64,000 nucleotides of DNA from Hyphomicrobiales bacterium. Its GTDB lineage: Bacteria; Pseudomonadota; Alphaproteobacteria; Rhizobiales; Rhizobiaceae. The stretch covers positions 62,001 to 126,000 of the forward strand of contig UBPA01000020.1 of the NCBI GenBank assembly GCA_900467185.1, read 5' to 3'. Shown in pieces: positions 1-11,110 of the stretch; position 1 is the stretch's first letter; the number at the start of each line of letters is the position of its first letter. Under the pieces are notes generated by a model. That model had not been told where the DNA came from. It saw only the letters and a program-made list of their open reading frames with translations, and searched no databases. The translations under genes were made by a program, and so were the position numbers.

Positions 1-1
1 C

Positions 2-805
2 ATGGCGGCAAAGATGCTTTCGCCGCTGCAGGTGCGCGCCAAACGCTGGAAATTCTTTTGGCCGGTCAACTATTACGGTGCTGAGAACATCATGAAGGCG
101 ACGGCGGCTTCGGGCGCCAATCGCCTCGTCCAGTTCACGACCGACATGATCTACGGCCACACGGTGCAATCGCCGCAGGCTGAAGATCATCCGGTCAAGC
201 CGCTCGGCGAATACGGCAAGTCGAAATGGGCGACGGAGCAGCTCTGCCATGCCTATCGGGAGAAGGGCATGCGGATCTCGATCTTCCGTCCGCGCCTGAT
301 CATTGGCCCCGGCCGGCTCGGTATCCTGGAAAAGCTGTTCAAGCTGATCGACGCCAATCTGCCGGTGCCGATGATCGGCTCGGGCAAGGCACCTTACCAG
401 TTCATCTCCGTGTTCGATTGCGCCGAAGCCGCGCGTCTCGCCTGGAAGGGTGGCGTGCCGAACGAGGCCTACAATCTCGGCTCCGACAATCCGCCCTCGG
501 TGCGCCAGCTTCTCGGCGGGCTGATCAAGCATGCGGGCTCGAAATCCATCCTGATCCCCACGCCGGGCTTCGCGGTCAAGGCGACGCTGGCCGCCTTCGA
601 TGCGATCAACCTGCCGATCATGGATCCGGAACAGTACCTGATCGCCGACGAGATGTGCGTCCGCGAAACCGGCAAGCTGAAGCAGGAGCTCGGCTGGAAG
701 GCCCAGTTCAATGACGGCGCCATGCTGATCGCCGCCTATGACGAATATCGCGCGAAGAAATCCAAAGGCACCGTCGGCACGCCCGCCGCCCTGCCGGCCG
801 AATAA
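2..805 (+). CDS. NAD-dependent epimerase/dehydratase, 3' part
   Basis: Extended short-chain dehydrogenase (epimerase) protein, 267 residues visible. The frame is open to the window edge and the N-terminal glycine-rich NAD-binding loop (GxxGxxG) is missing, so the gene starts outside the window; the first ATG at 2 is probably internal. The fragment begins at an AAKM segment like the one after the second beta strand, then shows the family core TTDMIYG...YGKSKW, where the YxxxK pair (YGKSK) would be catalytic, and IFRPRLIIGPGR. Only 14 bp separate it from the aminotransferase at 820, so the two probably share a transcript. The substrate, likely a nucleotide sugar or a similar lipid-linked intermediate, cannot be told from the sequence. 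Confidence 0.85.
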   Translation: MAAKMLSPLQVRAKRWKFFWPVNYYGAENIMKATAASGANRLVQFTTDMIYGHTVQSPQAEDHPVKPLGEYGKSKWATEQLCHAYREKGMRISIFRPRLIIGPGRLGILEKLFKLIDANLPVPMIGSGKAPYQFISVFDCAEAARLAWKGGVPNEAYNLGSDNPPSVRQLLGGLIKHAGSKSILIPTPGFAVKATLAAFDAINLPIMDPEQYLIADEMCVRETGKLKQELGWKAQFNDGAMLIAAYDEYRAKKSKGTVGTPAALPAE

Positions 806-819
806 GAGGGAACGACAAG

Positions 820-2289
820 ATGCTCGATACGCCCGCCCGTGTGCTTGTTGACGCCCCCGCCATCGACGGCCCGCAGCCCGTCCGCAGAGCGGTTGCCAAG
901 CCCGACCTCCTCTCCGTCGAAGACGCCAAAGCCCTGACCGTTCCGGAAATGACGACCCTGTTCAAGGACCACGTCAATCCGGGCCAGCTCCACTTCATGA
1001 AGCTGCTCGGCTTCCACAAGGTGAAGATCGAAAGCGCCGAGGGGATGTACTACACCGACCAGAACGGCCGGAAGATTCTCGATTTCTTCGGCGGTTTCGG
1101 TTCGCTCGCCTTCGGCCACAACCATCCGCGTCTCATCGAAGCCCGCAAGCGCTTTCAGGACGAGAACCGCCACGAGATCGCCATCGCCTTCATGTCGCAA
1201 TATGCGGCAGCCTTTGCAAAGAATCTCGCGACCGTTTCGCCCGGCGATCTCGACATGGTGTTCCTCGGCTCGTCCGGCTCCGAGGTCATGGAAGCCGCCG
1301 TCAAGCTTGCCGAGCGCGCTGCCGGCCCGAAGCGGCCCAAGGTCGTCTATGCTGAGAACTCCTTCCACGGCAAGACGAAGGGCGTGTTGAACATCACGGA
1401 CGGGGCCCTCTACCGCGCCGATTTCTCGGTGTCGGGCAACACCGTCCGCGTGCCCTTCGGCAATATCCAGGCGATCGAGAGCGCCTTCCGCGCCGATCCG
1501 CAGATCGGGGCGATCGTTCTGGAAACCATCCAGGGCGGCGGCGGCATCATCCGCGCACCCGACGGCTTCTGGACGGAACTCCGTGCGCTCTGCGACCGCT
1601 ATGGCGTCGTCTGGGTCGCGGACGAGGTCCAGTGCGGTTACGGCCGCTCCGGCCGCTTCTTCGCGTTCGAACATGAGAATGTCGTGCCGGACATCACGGC
1701 GCTCGCCAAGTCGCTCGGCGGCGGCAAGGCGGCGGTGGGCGCCATGATCGCCCGGCGCGAGATCTACATGAAGGCCTATGGCACGCCGAAGACGGCGATG
1801 ATCCACGCGATGGCGACGTTCGGCGGCATGGGCGAGGCCTGCGTCACGGCCATCGAGGCGCTGAACATCCTGTATGACGAGGGCCTGATCGACAATGCCG
1901 CGGAGCAGGGCGCCTACCTGCTCGCCCGCCTCGAGGCGCTGCGCGAGAAATACCCGAAGATCATCAAGGAGGTTCGCGGGCAGGGCCTGATGGTCGGGCT
2001 CGAGTTCCAGGACTTCAGCCAGACCATGCCGCTGGTGCTGCGCCCGGTCATCGGCATGCTCGACGACAAGCTCAAGGGTTCGCTCTCCGGCTTCATCGGC
2101 GCGCTGCTCCTGCGGGATTACGACACACTCGTCGCTTTCACCGAGTACAACCGCAACGTCATTCGGCTGGAGCCGCCGCTGATCTGCGAACGCGCCCATG
2201 TCGATCAGTTCGTCGATGCGCTCGACGATCTCCTCGGCCGCGGAATCATCCGCATCGTCAAGGATTTCGTCGGCAGCCAGATGGGCTGA
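820..2289 (+). CDS. class III PLP-dependent aminotransferase
   Basis: 489-residue fold-type I aminotransferase of the acetylornithine/putrescine/4-aminobutyrate group. Visible signatures are the PLP phosphate loop GSSGSE, the SFHGKT segment, the PLP-ring aspartate in ADEVQCGYG (about D268) and the Schiff-base lysine in ALAKSLGGG (about K297). It is longer than argD-type enzymes (about 400 residues), with an N-terminal extension of about 60 residues and a C-terminal insertion, so it is not simply argD. The start follows a GAGGGAA ribosome binding site 14 bp after the epimerase. Pairing with a sugar-type epimerase suggests a small biosynthetic or modification unit, but the amino acceptor is unknown. 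Confidence 0.85.
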   Translation: MLDTPARVLVDAPAIDGPQPVRRAVAKPDLLSVEDAKALTVPEMTTLFKDHVNPGQLHFMKLLGFHKVKIESAEGMYYTDQNGRKILDFFGGFGSLAFGHNHPRLIEARKRFQDENRHEIAIAFMSQYAAAFAKNLATVSPGDLDMVFLGSSGSEVMEAAVKLAERAAGPKRPKVVYAENSFHGKTKGVLNITDGALYRADFSVSGNTVRVPFGNIQAIESAFRADPQIGAIVLETIQGGGGIIRAPDGFWTELRALCDRYGVVWVADEVQCGYGRSGRFFAFEHENVVPDITALAKSLGGGKAAVGAMIARREIYMKAYGTPKTAMIHAMATFGGMGEACVTAIEALNILYDEGLIDNAAEQGAYLLARLEALREKYPKIIKEVRGQGLMVGLEFQDFSQTMPLVLRPVIGMLDDKLKGSLSGFIGALLLRDYDTLVAFTEYNRNVIRLEPPLICERAHVDQFVDALDDLLGRGIIRIVKDFVGSQMG

Positions 2290-2311
2290 GGCGAGGCTTG
2301 TCCATCGGTGG

Positions 2312-2340
2312 CGCGGGCAGGGGAACGGCCCGCGTTTCTG
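2312..2340 (+). terminator. terminator after the aminotransferase gene
   Basis: Inverted repeat CGCGGGC (2312-2318) with GCCCGCG (2328-2334), then TTTCTGATT. It separates the epimerase/aminotransferase pair from tpiA. Confidence 0.55.
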
Positions 2341-2430
2341 ATTCCGTTGCGGCATGCAGGATGAACGCTTTCCACGACCGGGCGGATTTGCTACGGCCGA
2401 TCCATCGTCGGAAAACGGGAGAGAAGCCGA

Positions 2431-3201
2431 ATGACACCTGATGTGCGTCCGCTTGTTGCGGGGAACTGGAAGATGAACGGCCTGCGCGCCTCTCTCGACC
2501 AGATCAAGGCGATGGCCGAGGGGGTCACGGGCCCACTGTCGGAAAAGGTCGAGGCGCTCATCTGCCCGCCGGCAACGCTTCTCTATGTCGCGACGGCCCT
2601 CTGCACCGACAGCCCGCTCGCCATCGGCGCCCAGGATTGCCATGTCGCCGTGTCCGGCGCGCATACGGGCGATATCTCCGCCGAAATGATCGCCGATTGC
2701 TTCGGGACCTACGTGATCGTTGGCCATTCCGAGCGCCGCACCGACCATGCCGAGACGGATGCGATCGTGCGTGCGAAGACGGAAGCCGTTCTGGCCGCCG
2801 ATCTTGCCGCCATCGTCTGCATCGGCGAGACCGGCGACGAGCGCAAGGCCGGCCGGACGCTGGATGTCCTGAAGCGCCAGCTCGACGGCTCGCTGCCGCA
2901 GGACATCACGGCCGATAACACCGTCATCGCCTACGAGCCTGTCTGGGCGATCGGCACCGGGCTGACACCGACCGTGGCCGACATCGAGGAAGCCCACGCT
3001 TTCATGCGCAAGGAACTCACGGCGCGGTTCGGCGACGAAGGCGCGGCCATGCGCATCCTGTATGGCGGCTCGGTCAAGCCGGGCAATGCCGTCGAGCTGA
3101 TGGGGATCGCGAACGTTGACGGCGCACTGATCGGTGGCGCGAGCTTGAAGGCGCAGGACTTCCTCGCCATCTACGGCGCGTACGAGCAGCTGCTCGGCTG
3201 A
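2431..3201 (+). CDS. tpiA: triose-phosphate isomerase
   Basis: Interconverts dihydroxyacetone phosphate and glyceraldehyde 3-phosphate in cytosolic glycolysis and gluconeogenesis. The 256-residue length is normal. Signatures in order are the N-terminal GNWKMNG with the catalytic lysine, VGHSERR with the electrophilic histidine at about H99, the active-site loop [10 protein letters not shown] with the catalytic base at about E169, and the phosphate-binding GGSVKPGN near the C-terminus. The start follows GGGAGAG. The order tpiA-secG-pyrG is the usual rhizobial arrangement. Confidence 0.97.
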   Translation: MTPDVRPLVAGNWKMNGLRASLDQIKAMAEGVTGPLSEKVEALICPPATLLYVATALCTDSPLAIGAQDCHVAVSGAHTGDISAEMIADCFGTYVIVGHSERRTDHAETDAIVRAKTEAVLAADLAAIVCIGETGDERKAGRTLDVLKRQLDGSLPQDITADNTVIAYEPVWAIGTGLTPTVADIEEAHAFMRKELTARFGDEGAAMRILYGGSVKPGNAVELMGIANVDGALIGGASLKAQDFLAIYGAYEQLLG

Positions 3202-3273
3202 TCATCGGGGCTTGGAATAGCGGGCTGCTTGGTATATTGAGCCCGCGAAACCGAAATTCGCTGCGAGGACGCG

Positions 3274-3308
3274 GCCGGGAACACGCGGCCGTTCCGTGCC
3301 CGGCTTTT
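3274..3308 (+). terminator. probable terminator between tpiA and secG
   Basis: GCCGGG (3274-3279) pairs with CCCGGC (3299-3304), and an inner GGAAC/GTTCC pair is also possible; TTTT follows at once. Compact enough to end tpiA transcripts, but it could also attenuate transcription into secG. Confidence 0.45.
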
Positions 3309-3399
3309 CGTGAAGATTGCGGCAACAGAGACGTCAAGTGCGGGTGACGAACGGCGACACGGCCGGGGTCCGGCGCGCTTCAAGCCAGGACTGGACGAA

Positions 3400-3975
3400 A
3401 TGCAGGAAGTATTGCTTGTCATCTATCTCATGGTCGTGCTGGCGCTGATTGGCGTCGTGCTGATCCAGCGCTCGGAAGGCGGCGGTCTCGGCGTCGGCGG
3501 CGGTTCGGGCTTCATGTCCGCGCGCGGCACCGCGAATGCGCTGACGCGCACGACGGCGATCCTTGCCACGCTCTTCTTCGTGCTCGCCCTGGCCATGAGC
3601 ATCTATGCTCGCTACCAGCCGAACGCGACCGACGTTCTCGACCGTATCCCCGGAACGACCAACAACGGTAACGGCGTCCTCGATTCGCTGGGCGGCACCA
3701 CCACGGCGCCTGCGACACCCGCGACCCCGGCTCCTGCCGCTCCGAGCAATGGCGTTCCCACCGGTGGCGACGCCCCGGCAACCACCGCACCTGTGACGCC
3801 CGCGCCTGCGGCAACGACGCCAGCCGCGCCGGCTCCGTCGAACACGATGGCGCCCGCCAGCAACACCATGGCGCCTGCCGCGACGACCACGCCTGCCGCC
3901 CCGGCACCCGCGACGGACACGCCGGCGGCCACCCCGCCTGCAGCGACAGGCACGGGCGCGCCCACCGCTCAGTAA
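3400..3975 (+). CDS. secG: preprotein translocase subunit SecG
   Basis: Small inner-membrane partner of SecYE. The start at 3400 (MQEVLLVIYLM) places the first membrane segment at the very N-terminus, as in known SecG; the upstream in-frame extension to 3310 has no family character. The two hydrophobic segments lie at about residues 3-21 and 47-68, separated by IQRSEGGGLGVGGG...F, the typical SecG loop. At 191 residues it is well above the E. coli length (about 110) because of a low-complexity Ala/Pro/Thr tail from about residue 95, which includes two SNTMAPA copies. Such tails are seen in other alphaproteobacterial SecG proteins; their role is unclear. Confidence 0.93.
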   Translation: MQEVLLVIYLMVVLALIGVVLIQRSEGGGLGVGGGSGFMSARGTANALTRTTAILATLFFVLALAMSIYARYQPNATDVLDRIPGTTNNGNGVLDSLGGTTTAPATPATPAPAAPSNGVPTGGDAPATTAPVTPAPAATTPAAPAPSNTMAPASNTMAPAATTTPAAPAPATDTPAATPPAATGTGAPTAQ

Positions 3976-5748
<1,773 letters not shown>

Positions 5749-5759
5749 ACGTTGGCGCT

Positions 5760-5787
5760 TCGGCCTGTCGTCTTTCCGGCAGGCCGA
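5760..5787 (+). terminator. hairpin after pyrG
   Basis: Perfect 8-bp stem TCGGCCTG (5760-5767) / CAGGCCGA (5780-5787), about 11 bp after the pyrG stop. No T-run follows, so it may be a terminator or an RNA-stabilising hairpin. Confidence 0.5.
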
Positions 5788-5855
5788 CGATCGTTGCGCA
5801 CCACGGCGAGATATCTTAGCTTGGGTTCATTCGGGGCTTAAGGAGAGGTGTTCTG

Positions 5856-6050
5856 ATGGGCTCTATGACGGTCAATCTTCCAGACGACATCGTCGCACTG
5901 GAAGATGCATTAAATCGTTGGCTAAGAGATGACGTTGTTCCGGTCTTTGACAACGTGAAGGCCAATCCCGAAAAGGTCACCTCTCTTGAGGAGGCCTTTG
6001 AAGGTTTCCGCCAGCACGTACGTGAAACGGCGGCCGGTCTGAGAGCGTGA
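5856..6050 (+). CDS. small ParD-like antitoxin, orphan
   Basis: 64-residue protein. The N-terminal MTVNLPDD is a short beta strand of the ribbon-helix-helix type, followed by LNRWLRDDVVPVFDNVKANP, which resembles the toxin-binding helix of small antitoxins encoded with ParE/RelE toxins. A good ribosome binding site (AAGGAGAG, about 5841) precedes the ATG at 5856; ATG 5865 is an alternative start. The stop codon overlaps a GTG (GTGA at 6047-6050) that opens a 16-codon frame reading MTYRLRDAAV, a typical ParE-like N-terminus, but this stops at once, so no functional partner toxin remains. Its GC content is visibly lower than that of neighbours. Assignment is by motif resemblance only. Confidence 0.6.
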   Translation: MGSMTVNLPDDIVALEDALNRWLRDDVVPVFDNVKANPEKVTSLEEAFEGFRQHVRETAAGLRA

Positions 6051-6097
6051 CGTACCGCTTACGCGACGCTGCCGTCAAGCAGACGCGGCTAACTTGA
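6047..6097 (+). pseudogene. truncated ParE/RelE-type toxin stub fused to a pyrG-like 3' end
   Basis: GTG at 6047 overlaps the antitoxin stop by 4 bp and reads 16 codons, (M)TYRLRDAAVKQTRLT, then TGA. The first part looks like the start of a ParE toxin; the end (DAAVKQTRLT-stop) parallels the pyrG C-terminus ([10 protein letters not shown]-stop), with a perfect 13-base match AGCAGACGCGGCT. I read it as a toxin gene cut short at a junction with a second, diverged pyrG 3' end. The alternative is chance similarity. Confidence 0.45.
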
Positions 6098-6114
6098 GTG
6101 CCGAGGATGATTCC

Positions 6115-6618
6115 GTGCCTGATACGCCGTTAAAGCACGCAACGATCCGGCCCGCTGGGGCCGGAGATCACGCTGGGATCATCGACCTGATCGTTCCGAT
6201 CCAAGTTGATGAATTTGGCTTTGCCATCACGGCCGCCGACCAGCCCGACCTTGCCGATATCGAGGGCTTCTATTGTCAAGGGCGTGGCGGGTTCTGGGTT
6301 GCCGAAGATGATTGCCGGATCGTCGGCACGATTGCGCTGAAGGATATTGGGAACGGGCAGGGCGCATTGCGCAAGATGTTTGTCGCAGTAAGTCATCGAG
6401 GCGCTGCGCACGGCATCGCGCAGCGCCTCCTCGACACTCTGTTCTCGCATGCCGCGGCGGAAGGCGTCGCCATCGTCCTGCTTGGCACCACGGACCGCTT
6501 CCTCGCGGCGCACCGCTTCTACGAGAAAAATGGATTCTCAGCCATTGATACCGGCGGCCTCCCGGAAGCCTTCCCCCGCATGCCCGTCGATACGCGCTTC
6601 TATCGTCGCTTAGTCTGA
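6115..6618 (+). CDS. GNAT family N-acetyltransferase
   Basis: 168 residues from GTG 6115, which lies 7 nt after a GAGGA ribosome binding site; a TTG at 6094 in the same frame would add 7 residues but overlaps the toxin stub. The GNAT core is visible: a substrate-side N-terminal half, then LRKMFVAVSHRGAAHGIAQRLL, in which the R/G-x-x-G/A region would bind acetyl-CoA pyrophosphate, followed by the beta-5/alpha-4 segment FYEKNGFSAI. The substrate is unknown. It sits just past the toxin-antitoxin relic. It does not look like a TacT toxin, since no DUF1778 antitoxin precedes it. Confidence 0.8.
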   Translation: MPDTPLKHATIRPAGAGDHAGIIDLIVPIQVDEFGFAITAADQPDLADIEGFYCQGRGGFWVAEDDCRIVGTIALKDIGNGQGALRKMFVAVSHRGAAHGIAQRLLDTLFSHAAAEGVAIVLLGTTDRFLAAHRFYEKNGFSAIDTGGLPEAFPRMPVDTRFYRRLV

Positions 6619-6700
6619 CCGGCATGCGAGCCCCATTGATCAAAACCTTCTTTTAACATTTACCTGTCATTCATCTCTTTCGAACCTTGGATCGAGAGCG

Positions 6701-7273
6701 ATGCGTGTATTGATTTTCGTCGCCCTGATGGCGCTCGCCGGCTGTGCAACGGCGCCCAAGAACACCCGGAACGCCTGCGCGATCTTCGAGCAGCGCGACG
6801 GCTTGTTCAACAACTGGCAGCGTGCCGCACGGCACGCCGAGAAGCAGTACGGCGTGCCCGTGCCCATCCTGATGGCGACGATCCAGACCGAGTCGAATTT
6901 CCGTCCGCATGCCAAGCCGCCGCGCACGAAGCTCCTGGGCTTCATCCCGTGGAAGCGCGTTTCCAGCGCCTATGGCTACTCCCAGGCGCTCGACGGCACG
7001 TGGAACGAGTACCGCGCCTCGACGGGGCGATGGATGGCCAAGCGGTCAAACTTTTCCGACGCCATTCATTTCGTCGGCTGGTATCATGCCCGCAATCACC
7101 GCAAGAACGGCATCGGCCTCAACGATGCCTATAATCTCTATCTCGCCTACTATTCTGGCGATGCGGGCTATGCGCGTGGCTCCTGGCGCGGCAATGCCGG
7201 CCTGCAGGCGACCGCCCGCCGTTCGGCAGCCCTGGCATCGTCCTATGCCAGCCAGTTGCGCAACTGCAATTAG
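6701..7273 (+). CDS. lipoprotein with lytic transglycosylase (SLT) domain
   Basis: 190-residue envelope protein. The N-terminus is a lipoprotein signal with lipobox LAGC and acylated cysteine at about C15. The SLT/goose-lysozyme-like part follows, with the likely catalytic glutamate in TIQTESNF (about E64), then SSAYGYSQALDGTW and NLYLAYYSGDAGY, matching the family's GxxQ and AYxxG blocks. It should cleave the glycan strand of peptidoglycan from the periplasmic face of a membrane. It is monocistronic, with no obvious partner gene. Confidence 0.85.
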   Translation: MRVLIFVALMALAGCATAPKNTRNACAIFEQRDGLFNNWQRAARHAEKQYGVPVPILMATIQTESNFRPHAKPPRTKLLGFIPWKRVSSAYGYSQALDGTWNEYRASTGRWMAKRSNFSDAIHFVGWYHARNHRKNGIGLNDAYNLYLAYYSGDAGYARGSWRGNAGLQATARRSAALASSYASQLRNCN

Positions 7274-7389
7274 GCCGGAAATATCCGGTCCGTCCTGACG
7301 CACCAACTCCAGCCTTGAATTGTCGGCCCGAAGATGCCAAGCACCGGGGAGCGCTCGGTCCGTGCCGGCGTGACGAGGAGAAGCGGACG

Positions 7390-8295
7390 ATGAAAGACGA
7401 CCGACCGGGCATTGCGGGCCATGTCCGACGCCATCTCGATCATCTCGTCCTGCCGGTCGGCGCCCTCGCCACGGCGCGCCAGCGCCTGTCGAGCCTCGGA
7501 TTCACCGTCGCCAGCGATGCGCTCCACCCGTTCGGCACCGAGAATGCCTGCGTCTTCCTTACCGACAAGACCTATCTGGAGCCGCTCGCCATTGCCCAGC
7601 GCGAGGACTGCGAAGCCGCTGCCCTGCAGGGCAATGCCTTCGTGGCGCGCGATCTCGCCTATCGTTTTCGCCGCGGTCAGGATGGCTTTTCCGCACTCGT
7701 CTTTTCCACGGACGACGCCGTCGCCGACCATGCCCGCTTTCAGGCGCATGGCCTTTCCGGCGGCGACATCCTCGCCTTCTCACGGCCGATGAAACGCCCG
7801 GACGGAGAGGACGCGATCGGCCAGTTCCGGCTGGCCTTCGCCAGCGACCTGCGCGCGCCGGATCTCTTCTGCTTCACCTGTCAGCGCGTGCAGCCGCTTC
7901 CCGCCGACCGCACCGCGCTGGAAACACATGCCAACGGCGTGACCGGCATCCGGCAGGTGATCCTGTCCGAGCCGAATCCGACCGACTTTCAGTACTTCCT
8001 CCAGGAGGTCGTGGACGAGCGTGAAACGGAGGCGCATTCGTTCGGCATGGACATCGCCGCCGCCAATGCCCACATCTCCGTCCTGAACGAGGCCGGCATG
8101 CGGGGCTTCCTCGGTGTCGACGAACCGCTGACGGAGCGCGGTCTCCGGGCGCGTGCGATCGTCTTTGCGGTCGGGGACGTTGCCGCCACCGAAGCCCTGC
8201 TGGCCACCAACGCCATCGACCATGTGAAACGGGACGGCCGCCTGATCGTGCCTCCGGCACCCGGACAGGGCGCCATCGTCGTATTTGGAGAATGA
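7390..8295 (+). CDS. VOC-family (glyoxalase-like) protein
   Basis: 301 residues from ATG 7390, preceded by GAGGAG; the longer in-frame extension to 7315 looks noncoding. It opens with HLDHLVLPV and [13 protein letters not shown], the paired beta-alpha-beta-beta-beta halves of the vicinal oxygen chelate fold, and a second pair follows after about residue 170. The substrate is unknown. It ends 3 bases inside the kdsA start region (ATGA at 8292-8295), so it is very probably cotranscribed with kdsA. Confidence 0.75.
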   Translation: MKDDRPGIAGHVRRHLDHLVLPVGALATARQRLSSLGFTVASDALHPFGTENACVFLTDKTYLEPLAIAQREDCEAAALQGNAFVARDLAYRFRRGQDGFSALVFSTDDAVADHARFQAHGLSGGDILAFSRPMKRPDGEDAIGQFRLAFASDLRAPDLFCFTCQRVQPLPADRTALETHANGVTGIRQVILSEPNPTDFQYFLQEVVDERETEAHSFGMDIAAANAHISVLNEAGMRGFLGVDEPLTERGLRARAIVFAVGDVAATEALLATNAIDHVKRDGRLIVPPAPGQGAIVVFGE

Positions 8296-8297
8296 CC

Positions 8298-9137
8298 ATG
8301 AAAACCAATGATTCCGTCGTCGTCGGCGAGGGCGCGCGCGCTGTGACCTTCTCGCAAGGGTCGAAGCTGTCGCTCATCGCCGGCCCCTGCCAGATGGAGA
8401 GCCGCGACCATGCCTTCATGATCGCCGGCCGCATGGTGGAACTCTGCGACAAGCTCGGCCTCGGTCTCGTCTACAAGTCGTCCTTCGACAAGGCCAACCG
8501 CACATCGCTGTCCGGCAAGCGCGGCATCGGCCTCGAAAAGGCGATGGAGATCTTCGCCGATCTGAAAGCGGAGTACGGCTTTCCCGTCCTCACCGACATC
8601 CACACCGAAGAACACTGCGCCCTCGTCGCGCCGACAGTCGATATCCTGCAGATCCCGGCCTTCCTCTGCCGCCAGACGGACCTGCTCGTTGCTGCCGCAA
8701 AGACCGGCCGCACGATCAACGTGAAGAAGGGCCAGTTTCTCGCGCCCTGGGACATGAAGAACGTGCTGTCGAAGTTCACCGAAAGCGGCAATCCGAACGT
8801 TCTCCTGTGCGAACGCGGCGCCTCCTTCGGTTACAACACGCTCGTTTCCGACATGCGCTCGCTGCCGATTATGGCGGGTCTCGGCGCGCCGGTGGTGTTC
8901 GATGCGACGCATTCGGTCCAGCAGCCGGGCGGACAGGGCACGTCCTCCGGCGGCCAGCGCGAATTCGTCGAGACGCTGGCACGCGCCGCCGTTGCGGTCG
9001 GTGTCGCCGGCGTGTTCATCGAAACGCATGAGGATCCCGACAACGCGCCGTCGGACGGACCGAACATGGTCGCGATCGACGACATGCCGCGTCTGCTCGA
9101 AACGCTGCTTGCCTTCGACGCGATCGCGAAGCGCTGA
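8298..9137 (+). CDS. kdsA: 3-deoxy-8-phosphooctulonate (KDO-8-P) synthase
   Basis: Condenses phosphoenolpyruvate with arabinose 5-phosphate to give KDO-8-phosphate for the lipopolysaccharide inner core. Family marks are [44 protein letters not shown] and [15 protein letters not shown] 8298 sits 7 nt after GGAG and gives 279 residues; ATG 8292, which overlaps the previous stop as ATGA, would add two residues. It is followed after 84 bp by eno, which supplies phosphoenolpyruvate. Confidence 0.96.
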   Translation: MKTNDSVVVGEGARAVTFSQGSKLSLIAGPCQMESRDHAFMIAGRMVELCDKLGLGLVYKSSFDKANRTSLSGKRGIGLEKAMEIFADLKAEYGFPVLTDIHTEEHCALVAPTVDILQIPAFLCRQTDLLVAAAKTGRTINVKKGQFLAPWDMKNVLSKFTESGNPNVLLCERGASFGYNTLVSDMRSLPIMAGLGAPVVFDATHSVQQPGGQGTSSGGQREFVETLARAAVAVGVAGVFIETHEDPDNAPSDGPNMVAIDDMPRLLETLLAFDAIAKR

Positions 9138-9170
9138 CGGGCGGCGCCCACTGCCATTGTAATTTCATAG

Positions 9171-10496
<1,326 letters not shown>

Positions 10497-10518
10497 GTCT
10501 TCTGACTGCACCTCATGC

Positions 10519-10552
10519 AAGCCCGGGCGTCCGCGAGGACGTCCGGGCTTTC
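10519..10552 (+). terminator. intrinsic terminator of eno
   Basis: 14-bp stem AAGCCCGGGCGTCC (10519-10532) / GGACGTCCGGGCTT (10537-10550) with one G-U pair, tetraloop GCGA, then TCG and a T-rich stretch. Confidence 0.85.
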
Positions 10553-10652
10553 GCGTTTCCGCCCCGCTGCTTCCCCGATGTGCGTTATGGTCAACGCTCG
10601 ATTAACACATGCCTGCTAGCGTGGAGCCAGTAGCGTAGCAGGGCGTCAGCGT

Positions 10653-10961
10653 ATGTGGACCAAGCATCATCGGAAGCGGAAACTCGGGCGGTTTGCCATG
10701 CCGCTCATCACCGTCGCTTTCCTTTCCTATTTTTCCTACCACTCGATCCACGGCGACTTCGGCCTGCGGGCGACGGAGGTCTTCGACCGCCAGCGCGTGG
10801 AGCGGCTGGCAACGCTGAAGGATCTGACCGAGAGGCGTCAAATCCTTGAAAAGGAAGTCGCTTTGCTCAGCGATGGCTCCATGGAGCGCGATATGCTGGA
10901 TGAAAAGGCGCGGTTCGGGCTGAACATGTCGCGTGCCGACGAGATCGTCATTTTCCATTGA
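10653..10961 (+). CDS. FtsB/DivIC-like septum formation initiator
   Basis: 102-residue single-pass membrane protein. A basic N-terminus (KHHRKRK) precedes one hydrophobic segment at about residues 15-29, then a coiled-coil-forming stretch at about 45-75 (LKDLTERRQILEKEVALLSDG). This layout and the position after eno are typical of FtsB, the divisome linker that binds FtsL and FtsQ in the periplasm. In alphaproteobacteria it lies between eno and pdhA, as here. Confidence 0.85.
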   Translation: MWTKHHRKRKLGRFAMPLITVAFLSYFSYHSIHGDFGLRATEVFDRQRVERLATLKDLTERRQILEKEVALLSDGSMERDMLDEKARFGLNMSRADEIVIFH

Positions 10962-11017
10962 GGGTATGAGTTAACCGGAAAGACGTTAATCATTATTTAT
11001 ACAGATTTTTCAGATGC

Positions 11018-11046
11018 TTGTACTGAATATAAGCCATGCAAATATA
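11018..11046 (+). promoter_or_regulatory. candidate pdhA promoter
   Basis: TTGTAC (11018-11023), 17-bp spacer, AATATA (11041-11046), in an AT-rich stretch about 65 bp before pdhA, the only clearly AT-rich gap in the PDH region. The match to the rhizobial CTTGAC-N17-CTATAT pattern is partial. Confidence 0.35.
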
Positions 11047-11068
11047 GCATTGCTGTTGTCACGCTCTT

Positions 11069-11105
11069 TCCCTATGGTAGCCGCAAAACGCAAACCATAG
11101 GGAGG
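11069..11105 (+). promoter_or_regulatory. hairpin covering the pdhA ribosome binding site
   Basis: TCCCTATGGT (11069-11078) is perfectly complementary to ACCATAGGGA (11094-11103), loop of 15 nt; two further G-U pairs would extend to 11105. The 3' arm contains the pdhA Shine-Dalgarno AGGGAGG, only 5-6 nt before the ATG at 11111. It could be an RNA switch that limits translation, or a DNA operator palindrome. Confidence 0.5.
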
Positions 11106-11110
11106 ATCGC

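Noticed and set aside
736-2997. 753-codon open frame on the minus strand
   Set aside because: Antisense to the aminotransferase and tpiA, which have clear family motifs. Long antisense frames are common in GC-rich DNA; its translation has no recognisable domain.
6115-6618. GNAT protein as a TacT-type toxin
   Set aside because: TacT toxins follow a DUF1778 antitoxin with close overlap; here the preceding protein ends before a separate toxin stub and the GNAT has its own ribosome binding site.
6630-6650. FixK/Fnr box (TTGAT-N4-ATCAA) near the SLT lipoprotein
   Set aside because: The sequence is TTGATCAA without the required 4-bp spacer.
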